The notes below the pieces were generated by a model. It saw only the letters and a program-made list of their open reading frames with translations. It made no database searches and was not told where the DNA came from. Source: Balanoglossus misakiensis (lineage: Eukaryota; Hemichordata). From it: DNA of 64,000 nt. Shown here one piece after another: positions 1-13,275 of the stretch; position 1 is the stretch's first letter; every line of letters begins with the position of its first letter. Both the position numbers and the translations under genes were made by a program. The stretch spans positions 2,418,001 through 2,482,000 of the forward strand of contig CM082582.2 in assembly GCA_040954595.2 (NCBI GenBank). The letters are read 5' to 3'.

Positions 1-606
1 GTCTAATAATTGTGATATATTCTGGTCATATGGTGACTCATATCCATAAAAAGAATTTGTGTGGTTTCAATGAGCAGGCTAGAAATAGGAAATTTTAGTC
101 TTTTATTGGAGATCAGAAAATCCAATTTGGCTTCAATAAGGTTTACCCAATCACAATTTACTTGAAAACTTGATTAGAAATAGATTTTTGAAATTTTTTA
201 ATGATATTTTTTCAAAAATCCAAAGCCACATGACCACTAATGATATTATTGTCAAACATTGAACTGCACAGTAAATTAGAACTTGATTGGCCCTGTAGTT
301 TTTGAAAAAAATGTCAACTTTTAAAGGTTATCCGAAAATCCAATATGGCCGCCATGAAGAAGACAATTAAAACATTTACTAAAAGCAGCATTTGAGGGAC
401 CAAAGCGATTAACATGGTTCCAACATAAAAATGCAAGATTCACAGAAGATTACTTCTTTCAGTTTTACAGGAGATCATCTAAACTTGTAAAAAAATCTCT
501 CTATTTTTTGCATGGCACCATGGTAAGATATGAAAATTTGCAATGTTTGATGTTCCGTGTCTCAATCATGTTTTATCTAATTTTCACGAAATTTCCAGAT
601 TATATT

Positions 607-1044
607 GAACACCTATTGCCTGGCCATGAGGGCCATAGCGGCCGTTTATTACACCGGAGGGGTTGTGAGTTACCAGAATCATATGCTATTTCCCGAGGCC
701 GCAGGCCGAGGGAAATAGCGTATGATTCTGGTAACTCACAGCCACGTGGGGGTAAAAACGGCTGCTATGGCCCGAATATAGGCCAGGCTATAGGTGTTTT
801 ATAATAAACCTCATGCTGACAGTTTTGGAAAATCATGCAATTTTCTCTTGAGGTTGGCAGACGACATCTTCAGCGGTGGCCATTGTGTCAGACGCGACGC
901 TGATTGACGTGACCACGTTTGTCATGTGACCGGTTTATATTTTTTCTGCTATTTCCCTAACGGTTCATAGTCGATTCTATTTTCCTATCACGTGACGGAT
1001 TCTGGCGAATCACGGCACAGTATTAGCATGAGGTATATTATAAT
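607..1044 (+). mobile_element. Foldback MITE family A, copy 1
   Basis: This ~438 bp insertion is present in the first tandem unit and absent from the second, which supplies the empty site at 2455-2457. It has two parts. The first (607 to about 796) is a hairpin whose arms contain GGCCATAGCGGCC-type sequence and an inner palindrome around TACCAGAATCATATGC. The second is bounded by CCTCATGCT and AGCATGAGG and includes a TCACGTGAC stretch. A second copy lies in the opposite orientation at 48765-49204. There is no coding capacity; the frame seen through it is only the hairpin. Confidence 0.85.
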
Positions 1045-1671
1045 ACAATATATGTGCAGATACAGATAGTGACTTAAGTTTTTGATATCTGGATTATAAT
1101 TTAAATTCCCAGGCGCTCAAATATGGTAAACCTAGCATTTTACCATTGCAAATGGGCGGCCATATTGGGTTGACATTTCATTAGATGGCAATATTTTTTT
1201 ATACACTGCAATTTGCTGAAAATCAGTTCAATCACTGTAGTAAGTGGAAATACTTAAAGTCTTGTGTATTTTAGCAATCATAAAGCTGATATTACTACCA
1301 AAAACATTTTATACAGTTACTTCTGAACAGCAAAAATTGCCATCATTCAAGTCAAAGTCTCAGATCGGCCCTTTTGCTTGCCTGTGTCGAGTGGATATCA
1401 AAAGTGGAGAAAGTTGGATAGTTTAATTTCTACATGTTACCTGTACTATCCTTGTAGACTATTAACATTAACAAGAATTTCATATTAAATTTTGGTATGA
1501 TATGCATGGAAAGACTGGCTGGCTATAAATCATGAAAATGGACGCCGTTGCACCATACAGTTTTTACTGCACACACATGTATTTTAAGCACACTGTGTCT
1601 TTCATGTATTCCACTTTTCTCCCTTCCTTGCTGGCTTTGTCTATTTCTTTTCTGACTGTGTCTTTATGAAA

Positions 1672-1898
1672 TTACTGATTTTTTTTTGGTAATTCAACTT
1701 CTGGCTCAAATAAATGTACTAGAGCTGGTAAGGTTTCCTGAACATTAATCCCTGTATCTTTAACGCAGGTGTGCAAGTTCATATAAAGTTCATTGGTTAA
1801 AGGAATATTATGAGCTGATAAATTTACTAAGCTCTTCTTTCCAGTTAGAAGCTCTGCTATATTATCAACTACTCTCAATGCTACTTCAATAATGTTGC
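1672..1898 (-). CDS. Hypothetical terminal exon, copy 1
   Basis: Not recognised. A possible 3'-terminal coding exon runs from a good acceptor (TTGCACAG, minus strand) to a stop at 1672. It encodes about 75 residues, beginning GNIIEVALRVVDNIAELL and ending FEPEVELPKKNQ. It is leucine-rich, probably helical, with no membrane segment or signal. It is duplicated at 3085-3311 with only one residue changed, which could reflect recent duplication rather than selection. No upstream exon or AATAAA signal could be tied to it. Confidence 0.3.
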
Positions 1899-3084
1899 CT
1901 GTGCAAATTGACAATCAAAATATCCATTAGTTAGACAACATATTTGGTTGGGTAATTACAGAATAATTACTTTAATTCCATGCATACTCTACCTAAACTC
2001 AAATTAGAATATATAACTGAAATTATAATTATAAACAGGTCTATGAAATGCTAAGAAAATGTAAAATCTAGGAAAGAACACCCATGGGCATTCAGCTCTT
2101 AGCAGATAACATCAGTCACTTTGAAGACATGTCACTTCCCAGACTTTACTAAAAAAACTTCAAACTCTGAAGTGAAACGCATCTCCAAAAAATCCAATAT
2201 GGCAACCATGAAGAAGACAATTAAAGCAACATGCTGCATTGCAGGGGCCAAAGTGGTTTGCATGGTTCCAACATAAAAATGCAAGATTCACAGAAGATTA
2301 CTTCTTTCAGTTTTACAGGAGATCATCTAAACTTGTAAAAAAAATCTCTCTATTTTTTGCATGGCACCATGGTAAAATATGAAAATTTGCAATGTTTGAT
2401 CTTCTGTGTCTCGATCATGTTTGATCTAATTTTCACGAAATTTTCAGATTATATTACAATATATGTGCAGATACAGATAGTGACTTAAGTTTTTGATATC
2501 TGGATTATAATTTAAATTCCCAGGCGCTCAAATATGGTAAACCTAGCATTTTACCATTGCAAATAGGCGGCCTTAATTGGGTTGACATTTCATTAGATGG
2601 CAATATTTGTTTATACACTGCAATTTGCTGAAAATCAGTTCAATCACTGTAGTAAGTGGAAATATTTAAATTCTGATGTATTTTTAGCAATCATAAAGCT
2701 GATATTACTACCAAATAAATGCTATACAGTTACTTCTGGACAGCAAAAATTGCCATCATTCAAGTCATAGTCTCAGATCGGCCCTTTTGCTTGCCTGTGT
2801 CGAGCGGATATCAAAAGTGGAGAAAGTTTGATAGTTTAATTTCAACATGTTACCTGTACTATCCTTGTAGACTATTAACATTAACAAGAATTTCATATTA
2901 AATTTTGGTATGATATGCATGGAAAGACTGGCTGCTTATAAATCATAAAAATTGACGCCGTTGCACCATACAGTTTTTACAGCACACACACGTATTTTAA
3001 GCAAACTGTGTCGTTCATGTATTCCACTTTTCTCCCTTCCTTGCTGGCTTTCTCTGTTTCTTTTCTGACTGTGTCTTTATGAAA

Positions 3085-3311
3085 TTACTGATTTTTTTTT
3101 GGTAATTCAATTTCTGGCTCAAATAAATGTACTAGAGCTGGTAAGGTTTCCTGAACATTAATCCCTGTATCTTTAACGCAGGTGTGCAAGTTCATATAAA
3201 GTTCATTGGTTAAAGGAATATTATGAGCTGATAAATTTACTAAGCTCTTCTTTCCAGTTAGAAGCTCTGCTATATTATCAACTACTCTTAATGCTACTTC
3301 AATAATGTTGC
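3085..3311 (-). CDS. Hypothetical terminal exon, copy 2
   Basis: Second copy of the exon at 1672-1898, with the same acceptor, length and stop. The single visible protein difference is valine to isoleucine in the EVELP/EIELP segment. Function unknown. The copy lies in the tandem unit without the MITE insertion, so if the exon belongs to a real gene that gene's 3' end has been duplicated. Confidence 0.3.
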
Positions 3312-3602
3312 CTGTGCAAATTGACAATCAAAATATCCATTAGTTAGACAACATATTTGGTTGGGTAATTACAGAATAATTACTTTAATTCCATGCATAC
3401 CCTTCCTAAACTCAAATTAGAATATATAACTGAAATTATAATTATACACAGGTCTATGAAATGCTAAGAAAATGTAAAATCTAGGAAAGAACACCCATGG
3501 GCATTCAGCTCTTAGCAGATAACATCAATCACTTTGAAGACATGTCACTTCCCAGACTTTACTAAAAAATACTTCCAACTCTGAAGTAAAACGCATCTCC
3601 AA

Positions 3603-6600
3603 GTTGCATACACAATACTATAATATACTGTTAGAGATTTATAATGTTTTAAGTGAAAAAAATACAGAGATGTAAATACCCCTGCCATTTATTCAGTGAC
3701 ATGTAATGCTGCCATTATGCACTGATTGACTCTAGCCACTTTCCCAGTAGGAGGAAAAAGACCATATGCCGACTTCAGCATAAAAATCTCAGTTTACTCT
3801 GGCTAATTATATTGGAGTTCTTATCAGTGTTTCGGGACGCTTAGATGATAATCGTTGAAATGGACAACACCAACATATGACGTTAACAAGCGGGAAGAAA
3901 CAAAAGTTACTCAGTTTTTGGCATTTTATTTTTATTTGCAAGACCGAGAAATTAAAATATGACAAGTTTAGAAATCAATCAGATTATACAGCATGTCCCA
4001 CTTTGAATGGTGGCCATATTGGATTCTGAACTCCCTAGTAATATAAACATATAGTGTACTTAGTGAGTCTCAGTATAGGGTAATCAACACAATCAGACAA
4101 AACTTGGGTTACCCATTGGAATATTCCTATCAAATTTCAAAGCAATCCCATATGCAGTTTCAGAAAAATCAGTATTTTCTCCAAAATTGTATAATATCTT
4201 ACTTCAATCGCTTCAGGGAACATGCCTACCAAAGCTCAAGGCGATCTGACATGCAGTTTGAAAGAAAATAATTTTTGATGAAAAATTCCACAACTTTCAC
4301 ACACAAAACGCAAATATGTAAATTTCAAGTATTTTTTTTAAACATCTCATTTAATTATCCCCAAGGAACAAGCCTACCAAATTTGAAAGCAATCTCACAA
4401 GCGGTTTTAGAGGAAACAATTTTTGACCAAAAATGGCAAAAATTGCTACAAAATTATAAATATGCACATTTTTCATCAACCAGGTTTTCATCAACTGGGA
4501 CCACACATACAAAAGTATGCTTCCAAGCAACACGACTCTAGGAGAAAAAATCCTTGTCGCCCTGGTCAAAAAATTGGCTTATACTAAAACATCAAATCGG
4601 TTATCTCTCAAAGCTAAAAGGGTTATCACCAAACAGATTACAATGCCTAAGTTAAAATGTTTAAGACATTTTCTTTAGTTGTGGTTTTGGTTTTATCGGT
4701 TTTCCCAATAAAAATTAGGATAATTTTTTAAGTATGCCAACGGAGAGGTGGAAATCTCACCAGAAAAGCGAAAATACACCAACCACGTTTAAACCGTAAA
4801 ATTAAAAAAAAAACACCTGCAAACACCGAGGTGACTCATATAAAAACCTCAAAGAACGTATGGAATTATGTATGGAAAAATACCGTGGTTTCCTGACCTT
4901 CCGCTAAACAAAGACTATACGTATGGAACTATCGTTCCGTCCACCAGCAAAGAGACTTTCCAGAGAAAAACGTTCTACCCGTACCTTATGTCGCCATAGT
5001 GACGTGCCATTTTGCCACAACCGTTCGACAGTATGGTCGACTATTTTGACACTAAACATCCTGCAGCGCTGCCATCCTTTTCAATCTCACAAACTGGCCC
5101 TACGTGCGCTTAGGCAAGAGGCCTAGCAATAAAATTCTCACAAAATATAACCCTATAAATATGACTAGACTTTCTCGATTATGACTTCCTGGTCTCCTGA
5201 TTCGGGAGCCAGCGCAGCCATACCCAGAATAGCCGAGAGGCTAGCTGCACGCCCGTAGCTCGGAATTGTTTCTGGAATTAAACCTACTTCTGTTCAACTA
5301 CAAGGTGTTGTACGGATAGCTGCAAGTCACCCAATACCAGACAAAACAATCGAGTGACGGTAACATAGCTAAATAGGCTATTGTACTAAAAGCAATGATT
5401 TGATTATGAGCCTACCGAAAAGACGTCTTGATCCCGCGGCAAGTAGAAGGAAAGTGGTCGAAACCCGGCGTCGCACACCGGAAACGGATCAATGATCACC
5501 TGTTGTTATGGTGAGTAGAACGTGTTACCCAATCACAGACCAAAGTTAGCATTACGACACACTAATGAATATGCATACATGCTACAGCTGCATATTTTAT
5601 TTCTTTAGAACGCTCTGGAACATGCTCGCATTCGAAAGAATATCTCATTTGCTTTTTGAGTGTGAGTGCCTCATTGTCTACACAATAAAATCGGGGGGGG
5701 GGGGGCACAGTGGGTAATTTCTACCACAGCCACGCATTTCAAACCAGGCAAGCGAACTGCAAACTTCCGATGTCTGAGCAACGGGTTTGATGTGCCTTGT
5801 GTTGTGAACACTTATTCGACTTCGAGGAAACAGAGCTATAATACTTCCTAATGTGTTTCTCTTTCTGTGTCATTTTGGTCAGTCAGACCACGATACCCGA
5901 GATCGTAAACTGCTTGGGTTAGGTCGCTTAGGAGGCTGCAACTGCGGCCACAGGTCATGTCGGTGTGTGTTGTAAACAAACATGGTAAATGCCTCCCGCA
6001 CAGCAACACGCTCGCTCTACCAGCAGTCACTGTGCTCTACCGTACTGTCGATCGTTTCCATGTCAGTTTCACGTTGGCTCGTTATAATGTCCCTATGCTT
6101 ATCGTAATCTCGGGATCGTAATTATTATTTTATTATTATTATGATTATTATTTATCTTTATTTCAGACACAACCGTCCATAGAAATAGGTTACAAAAACT
6201 GACAAAAACACTAGAAAAGTAATAAATAAAATAAATGTAAAAAATATAATAGTTTTAAGAATCAATGTAAAATGTCAATCCAGTGGGTATGTAGTCCATA
6301 AAAGCGCATATCTCATGAGACAAGACGATTGATCAAAACATTGGGACTAGTACAGAGACGAACAGAAAAATTAAAAGCGACTTTTCTTCTCATGACGGAG
6401 AAGCAGTTTACGGCGTTTAGAACAAATATTTTAGAGGCACTTTCGTGTCCGGGTGACCAAGAAGTCTTCGAAGTGCATTGTCGTGACATACGATGATATT
6501 CCGGATATTATAATCGCACCATAAATGAAAGTCATAAATGTTATTACAAAAAGCATTAAATAAACGCAATTTCACATCGACAGAACACGAATTGAACTTT

Positions 6601-7599
6601 CTCAGGAGAAAATTAGGCCTAGCCCTTCCACATGTTATGTATTCGTGTTATGATAGTCCCACTGATCTGACAACACGCTCGCTTTTATTGTGGCCTTTTG
6701 TCCCGTTCGCCAGCACTGTGTATAGGCCTGCGTTTTCCGTTAACAGACTATCCCGTTCGCCAACTTTACTGAACTGCAAATTGAAGAATCGGTTTGCAGC
6801 TAGGACGAAACGGCCGGGGTCGCGTACATTAAAGGCCGAACCAATAAGAATAAGTGCCGTAACGACTTGTTACCGACTGGGACGGCTACGAGCCAAGAGC
6901 ATATTGCAGCTCAGTGTGGCAGGGCCGGTGGTGTGTCTTACGGGCGATGTCTCCACACACTGTACTGCTCTGTTTGATAAGAGTGTCCAAGCTTCGGACC
7001 ACGGTCATGTTCGGACTTATGTCTTAACTTTGCTTTGTAAACACATTACCAACGTACAACCCCTCCATGTTTGCAGAGAAATTAGATGAAGTCACATGGC
7101 GGAGTTCTCATCCTATCGGGATGCGTTTATCTCTGAATCGGCTGCTTTTCCATCGTCGAGTTTGATTTCATGTCCGATTCATAGTCGAGTTTTATGATGA
7201 TCCCTGATTGATATATATTTTTTTCGGGGGGGGGGGGGGTTCCATGGGATTGATAATTCGAGGCAGGAGAAGAAATATGTCGACAGCGCAAATTGCCATT
7301 TTCTCGCTTTGTTTCGTCGATTTTGACAACTTCGCTCTGCATTGGTCGAGTGGTCTTAAATTTTACCCATCTAACAAAACAACTTTGTAGTCTATAAAGT
7401 GCTCCCAGCTGGAATAAACGTCGATTCAATTCGATTCATCATGAATTTGATCAAATTTTCTAAAAAACTCACTTGCGGGCGCTGCTCTCAATGAAAGCAG
7501 GTAACGTAACACAAACTGGTCGTTTTTTCATACTTGTGCTATATTAAAGTAGGAAGCGTGGCCAACGTTTGGACTTAATTTGTTGTTATTGACCTAATA
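3603..7599. other. Non-coding stretch, no supported gene
   Basis: AT-rich to about 4.9 kb, with a degenerate repeat at 4060-4600, then more CpG-containing sequence to 7.1 kb. Poly-G runs occur near 5692 and 7225 and an ATT-rich tract near 6121. The longest frame here (6538-7089) has no domain, splice support or biased composition. I see no gene. Confidence 0.5.
4060..4600 (+). repeat. Degenerate repeat family R1, partial
   Basis: Contains several diverged copies of a unit of roughly 120-130 bp whose recognisable core is TACCAAATTTCAAAGCAATC followed by a GACAAGCGGTTT-like stretch and TTTTGACCAAAAATGGCAAAA. The same unit recurs at 7610-8240 and 28770-29607. Confidence 0.7.
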
Positions 7600-7609
7600 C
7601 CACACGAGC

Positions 7610-8240
7610 TGATATGACCTAATTTCAAAAAACTGTCCCAAAACTGCCAAACTCAAATATTCAAACATCACCATAATTGTACAATATCTTACATCAATCA
7701 GTATAAGGAACATGCTTACCGAAGTTCAAAGCAATCTAACAAGTGGTTTCAAGGACAAAAACTTCTGACGAAAAATTGCAACAGTTAGGCCCTACCTCAA
7801 GAACATAAATATGCACATTTCAGCAAAAATTTAACACAACTCACAATTGCTTAACCCTGAAAACATGCCTACCAATTTTCAAAGCAATCTGACAAGCGAT
7901 TTCCGAGAAAACGAATTTTGACCAAAAATTGCAAAATTTGGCCCATAATTACAAATACGCAAACTTAGCAACAATTTGAAAAAAAAAACAAAGATCACCT
8001 ATAGGAAGCTTTATAATTATACTGAATTTTTTTTAGAGAAATCGACCAATCACTTTCATAGAAGATGTGGAAAAAATGACAAAAGTCATAAAAAGTAGAA
8101 AATTCACGATATAAGGTCAAAACTTATAGAGCTCTGTGATGTTGGCAGAAGATATATGCATACCAATTTTCAAAGAAATCTGACCAGTAGTTTTCAGCTA
8201 ATGTGTCCGAGATCAGACAAAAACAGAGAACAGAACAGCC
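7610..8240 (+). repeat. Degenerate repeat family R1, partial
   Basis: About four diverged units of family R1, each with a CAAAGCAATCTGAC-type core and a TTTTGACCAAAAATTGCAAA-like segment. No termini are evident. Confidence 0.7.
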
Positions 8241-11200
8241 AAAGTGAGAGAACAGAATAGCCAAAACTATCACCAGCGCTTAACTCCACATCTGAAAGCA
8301 AACCATTTGTTAGAGCGATATTCAGGTCCTAAGAAAACCCAAACTTCAATCAGACAGAACATACTGGTAATCACAATTGCCTTCTGATTGGAATCTGTGC
8401 AGGAAAAGCAACAACAAATACTGATCCTCACCTGAAATCAAAGAGACAGACAGAAGCACTCATTTTATCAGAATATTTATTTTAAGTATGCAAAAATCCT
8501 AACATGATATATCTGTCTACTTATTTATCATGATAGGAAAATTGTTGGAATAAAAATATCAAAGATATTCCTTCCTAATGCTGCATATAATATTTACATA
8601 CTCTGGCAGTCTTGTAAATACAATGAAATGTTAGTCAAAAGCTCTTCTTAAGAACTGAGTAATTCTCAGTACAAAAAGCAATATGTGGAAAATACCAACT
8701 TAGCATCTTATGCAAAATCAACAAAATTGAGGAATGGTGTCCCCCCTCCCCTTCAGCACTATACATGATTCAACAGCCTCAGAGGGTCATTCTTCACACA
8801 CACATAAAATGAATGGCTGATTACATGAAATATTTTCGAAAGTCAATAAGTGGTCATGAAAGGCTCTTGTTTTTGTTAAAATAAAAAAATGTTAGGAAAT
8901 TCAAGAAAAGTAAAAAGCAATGTATGTGAATATTGATATTAAAAACATGTGATTTTAATTGTTTGGCTACTATGGTCACTGGATAGAAGAGATTAGGACT
9001 CTTTAATGACTTTATTTGCATTTGAATAGTGAACTTTCCTTTTGACGTTGAACCCCCTAGCTGGACGAGAAAATGATCTAAATGTATCATGAACGTTTAT
9101 TTTGTTGATACCATTCATTAATTTACCTTTTTAGGCATATATAAATGCATTATATCTCGATTGTAATTTGAGTGCATTTCGAGTCTATTAAAGTAGTTTT
9201 CGTCGTACGAGGTCTCCTTCACTCCAGTCACTTCCTTATAACAGACTATATTTCTTCACATGCATCTAATAGTTTGATTCTAACATACTTGTCACGGGTG
9301 TCGCCGTTCACCACAAAACACACCAACATGGTTTAAAGGTTTCACAAGACATAGGCCTATAACATTTCTTAACTGAAATTGAACAGGGACATCATCAGTT
9401 CATATGTGTGGCCGGTCTGGCTACACAGGTGAACTGCTAAATTACGCACATGTATGGGAGTTCACCTACAGCAGAATACACAAACATTCATGCAAGTGAA
9501 AAATACAGAAGTACAATTGAAGACTTGACGCAAGTTCAGACACCAATTACTTGTGCTAAAATGAGCCAGTAGAATGCACCTATATAAAAATGCTTCAAGC
9601 TACAGGTAAAGTACAAGGAAAACTAACCTGAAATTGAACATAGACATCTTCAGTTCATACATGTGGCCGGTCTGGATACAGAGGTGAACTGACTAAGTAT
9701 ATGCATGGTGTCCTTTTATATCAGCAATCTACACTATGGTGGCGCATTACCTTGAGTTCATTAGTCAAATGAAACATCCTGGTGGTTTGCATATAATTGA
9801 GATCATCAAATAGACTGTAAGTTCTATCATTACTAGAAAGGTGTTCTCATGAATAAATGATTAAATGATGACTGCAAAGAATACAGGTGTTACATACATA
9901 CATATATTACATATATATTCAAGTGAACGAATGGTTCGGTCCAAATCCATTGTTTCCTGCTGGAAAGTTGGATGTCTACACAGGGAATTGGGTGAAAGGT
10001 GAGAGTGCTAAGAAAAAAGGCTGATGGTAATTTTCCATTTTTATCTAAATTGAATACATGTGTGGGCTTAATCTTTCCCAATAATGCTGACACACAAAAA
10101 GTTCATTGTTTTACCAAACTTTCCTTGAGAGTCGAATGAAGGCACTTGATATTAGCACAGAGACTGATTTTTTCCACACACCACTTTTCTCTTTTCATAG
10201 AGCTCCATTCAAATTTTGTACACAACAATGTAATAACATTGTCACTACCCAAGCCTAACTTTCAAATTACAATGTGACATTTCAAAACACTGTTAGACTC
10301 CCCAATGAACCATTAACTCTGGATCAGCATCCCTTCAAATTAGTGATAGCCCTGGGGTGAGTTTCGTTAATTTTGTTATAATGGTGTTATTTAATTGTTT
10401 GGCTGTAACACAAATTACTACATGGAAGTATAAACATGTTATGTCCACACATATGCTGTAGGTTCAGCTTCAATTCAATTTTCAGCAATCAGATCATAAC
10501 AAATTATTCCAAAAAAAATGAACATCAAGAGCTGGTGACTTTGTGGCTTTCACATGATAAATATAAACGTGTGAACATTGCCCCATGCTAGAGTGTGATA
10601 TTAACACGTCTCAAACAACCTACAATTCTCTGTATATAATGAAACACATTCATTATAGCTGGATTAGTTGGTTCACAGGTAATCTGTAACCAGATAGGCT
10701 GACCTGAGCAATCCATGTTTTTGCAAGTGTTTTATTGTCACTGTCATAGTGTGACTTCTTTGGTGTAATGCTCCACTGAACACAAGAGTATTAAAATTGG
10801 ACAGATAAATGACCAATAACACAAAGTCTGTGATTGGGTAATACAAATGATAAGTACACAACTGGAAGATCTGTCACTCAAAGTTTTGTCTATTGCTCTT
10901 TTCCCTGAGGGAGAAATAGAGAGCAATTTTAGAGATACGTTCTTCAGTTTAATGATCAGGCATTAATGAAATATTAGTCTAGTATATAGCTGTATTTTGT
11001 CAGCTTTGCTTCCAAAAACTATGCATGCCACTGCCCCAATAAAGCACGATACCCCTTGCTGGGAATTGTGATGTAATTAATATCACTTTGAAGTCAATCA
11101 CAGACTTTTTTTTCCATTGATTGGTCAAAGGATACATGTGTTGTTAAGGATGAGTACCATTTTGACTTTAGATTAGCCTTGCCTTCACTGTATCTTTACA

Positions 11201-11347
11201 CACAATCACCATTGATCAGTTTATGTGCGTGACTTCAAGGGGGATGCTAGTTACATCACAATTCCCAGCAAGGGCTATCAGGCTTTATTGGGCCAGTGGC
11301 ATGCATGACTCTAAATGTTCGTTTTGGAAGCAGAAAAAATGGGTATA
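8241..11347. other. Non-coding stretch with a short direct repeat
   Basis: No supported gene. A segment around GTGGCCGGTCTGG with adjacent TTCAGTTCATA is present twice (about 9385-9445 and 9625-9690), so part of 9290-9720 is a diverged direct repeat. The rest is AT-rich sequence without domain-bearing frames. It would be the downstream flank of the minus-strand MED25-like gene. Confidence 0.5.
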
Positions 11348-11349
11348 TA

Positions 11350-11556
11350 CTGTAAAACATGAAATTTTCCCAACAGGAAATTTTCGCAATATCAAAAGTG
11401 GCGACTGTTATGTAATGATTAATTTTCGCATTCTCGAATTTCAATTCATCATTATTTCAGAAAAACATTTTTTTGCGACTTTTTAGTTTTCAGGTTATTT
11501 TGGCTCTTGCATGATTCATGCAAATTTATCGCTCGTGAAAATTTCCTGTTTTACAG
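11350..11556. mobile_element. TA-target MITE, pogo/mariner-like
   Basis: Terminal inverted repeats CTGTAAAACATGAAATTTTC and, on the other strand, CTGTAAAACAGGAAATTTTC, flanked on both sides by TA. Length 207 bp, non-coding. Related copies: 25972-26178 and, interrupted, about 13743-14245. Confidence 0.8.
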
Positions 11557-11844
11557 TACATCCTAAGTATCTTTTTTTCACACCAGAAGACAATGCATAG
11601 TTGCTTTGTGTATGGCAGACTTTGTATTACGATAGACACTGACAACCAGTTACATCTGTCTCGCATACAAATATGGTCATATTGAAATAAGGTATTACGA
11701 TGGAAACAAAGTAAAGCTAATGCAAGAATTAGTACAGAACAAGTCTATTCTGTTACTACACTGGAATAACCATTCTGTGTTATTTGATCTGTTTAATTAA
11801 AGTCTACAGTCTCGTGTTCATTATAGTCAGTTTCCTGTATGAAT

Positions 11845-12129
11845 TTATTGATTCAGAATATCAAAAAGACTCATGTCATCAGCCAGCAGACTACTACTTG
11901 ATTGTTGCTGTGTTTGTTGCATGCTGGGTGCCAAGCCCATCTGAGGTACCTGTGGTCGCGGCCGTGGCTGTTGTCCTAGTAACAGCTGTTGTTGTTGTTG
12001 TGATTGCTGTTGTTGTAAGAACTGCTGTTGTTGTTGCCATGTTTGTTGTGTTGCTGCTGGTTGTTGTTGTTGTGGTGGTGGTGGTGGAATGGTTGCTTGT
12101 GTACCGCTAGCTTGTTGTTTTTGTTGTTG
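11845..12129 (-). CDS. MED25: MED25-like terminal exon, glutamine-rich C-terminus
   Basis: Read on the minus strand from an acceptor (GCATTCAACAG) this exon is open for 94 codons to a TAA. It encodes polyglutamine tracts, a five-proline run, and ends SLLADDMSLFDILNQ. MED25 is the Mediator subunit that binds transcriptional activators. Vertebrate MED25 also has a Q/P-rich C-terminus ending in a short acidic-hydrophobic motif (DDILMDLI-like), which this resembles. The phase (0) matches the upstream exon at 13276-13494. Identity rests mainly on the vWA exons further upstream on the same strand; alone, this exon would be only a Q-rich protein end. Confidence 0.6.
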   Translation of the reverse strand, partial: QQQKQQASGTQATIPPPPPQQQQPAATQQTWQQQQQFLQQQQSQQQQQLLLGQQPRPRPQVPQMGLAPSMQQTQQQSSSSLLADDMSLFDILNQ

Positions 12130-13275
12130 CTGTTGAATGCAAACAAAATGGTTTTCTTTTTAAAGTCACTTCACAGAAAGCGGCAATGTATCAGGAGACA
12201 GCTCTCTTTAACGTTCTTCACATTTGTCAATCAGACTGAAATTTAGGGAGGCATAAAGTAACTGTAATTTCGGGTATAGTCGTGTCGTGTCTACTATTTG
12301 ATGGTTAATTTCAGGACCCCCATTGACCTAATTAATTATGTACACACCTAATTCTAGGCTAACCAATAGATCTAGAAGTTTGGATTTTGTAGGACATAAA
12401 TCAGTTTAGGATCAAAACTTTTTGACAAAATTTCTGGTATCCACAGCAGATAATCCTTGGCATTCTGTAGAAACCCTGGGAATCGCTTGGGCCCAGTGAA
12501 CACTGCTTTCAGCTTTAATTCACCATGTAATCAGATGCAGACATTTTGAAAACAATGTGATTTAAATTCTAAGCAGACTTTTGTTAAAGGGTTATGATCG
12601 TCTAATGCGCATGTGCCAAAGCAGAGATTCTGGTTACAAAAACTTTATCAATGACACAATTCTGTCTATACAACAGACAAGATGGCGGCAACCATACTCT
12701 GTGTCGTAAATTAGGAAAAAAAAACAGCAAATTGAGTGAAAAGAAGAGACAAAATGAAAGTCTTCTTTATATATATATATATATGGTGGGAAAGAAATAT
12801 GAAAGGAAGTGAAGGCAGTCCACTATTTGAATGCATGCACATAAAATTTGCAGATATTTGGATTTGATCTTATTTTGTACACACAAAATTACACATATGT
12901 GCATAAGAGTAAGACGATTGTCTGCATTTAAAACTGTCTGACGGAGGTTATCATCAGTGCTTCCACACTGATACCATGGAAAAACTAGAAGAATTGAAAA
13001 TAAGAATGAGACAAGATTTGTTGTATTCCTCTGTCTGTAATTTAGGTCTGCTTTGGGCAAATAGTGCTTTGAATTTATTCTGTGTGACTGTCAGGTCCCA
13101 AATACATTAAGATAATTTCGGGAATGGCACAGACCATGTTATTTGTAACATCAAGAAAGCTCCTTTTTTGAGAAAAATGATTTTATTTTTCCCCACATAA
13201 CAATTCCCAGGAGTGACACGGGTATCAGTCTTGGTTTTCAAAATATTCACTGTTCACATTATTGTGACAACTTAC

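Larger units (their letters stand above)
335..3602. repeat. Tandem duplication of a ~1.4 kb unit
   Basis: Two direct copies lie head to tail: 335-2188 and 2189-3602. Equivalent points are offset by about 1411-1413 bp once the insertion at 607-1044 is removed. Identity is high along the whole unit, including an 80-codon reading frame on the minus strand that differs at one residue between copies. The second copy ends at about 3602, where similarity to the start of the other unit stops. The copies share indels and substitutions at the few-percent level, so the duplication looks fairly recent. Confidence 0.9.

Noticed and set aside
508-804. 98-codon frame at the left end
   Set aside because: Runs through the hairpin of a foldback MITE; the matching frame in the other copy has the same cause.
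6538-7089. 183-codon plus-strand frame
   Set aside because: No motif, no splice support and atypical composition (Arg/Leu/Ser-rich without pattern); likely chance.
11784-12246. Valine/leucine-rich plus-strand frames
   Set aside because: Complement of the polyglutamine-coding exon on the minus strand.
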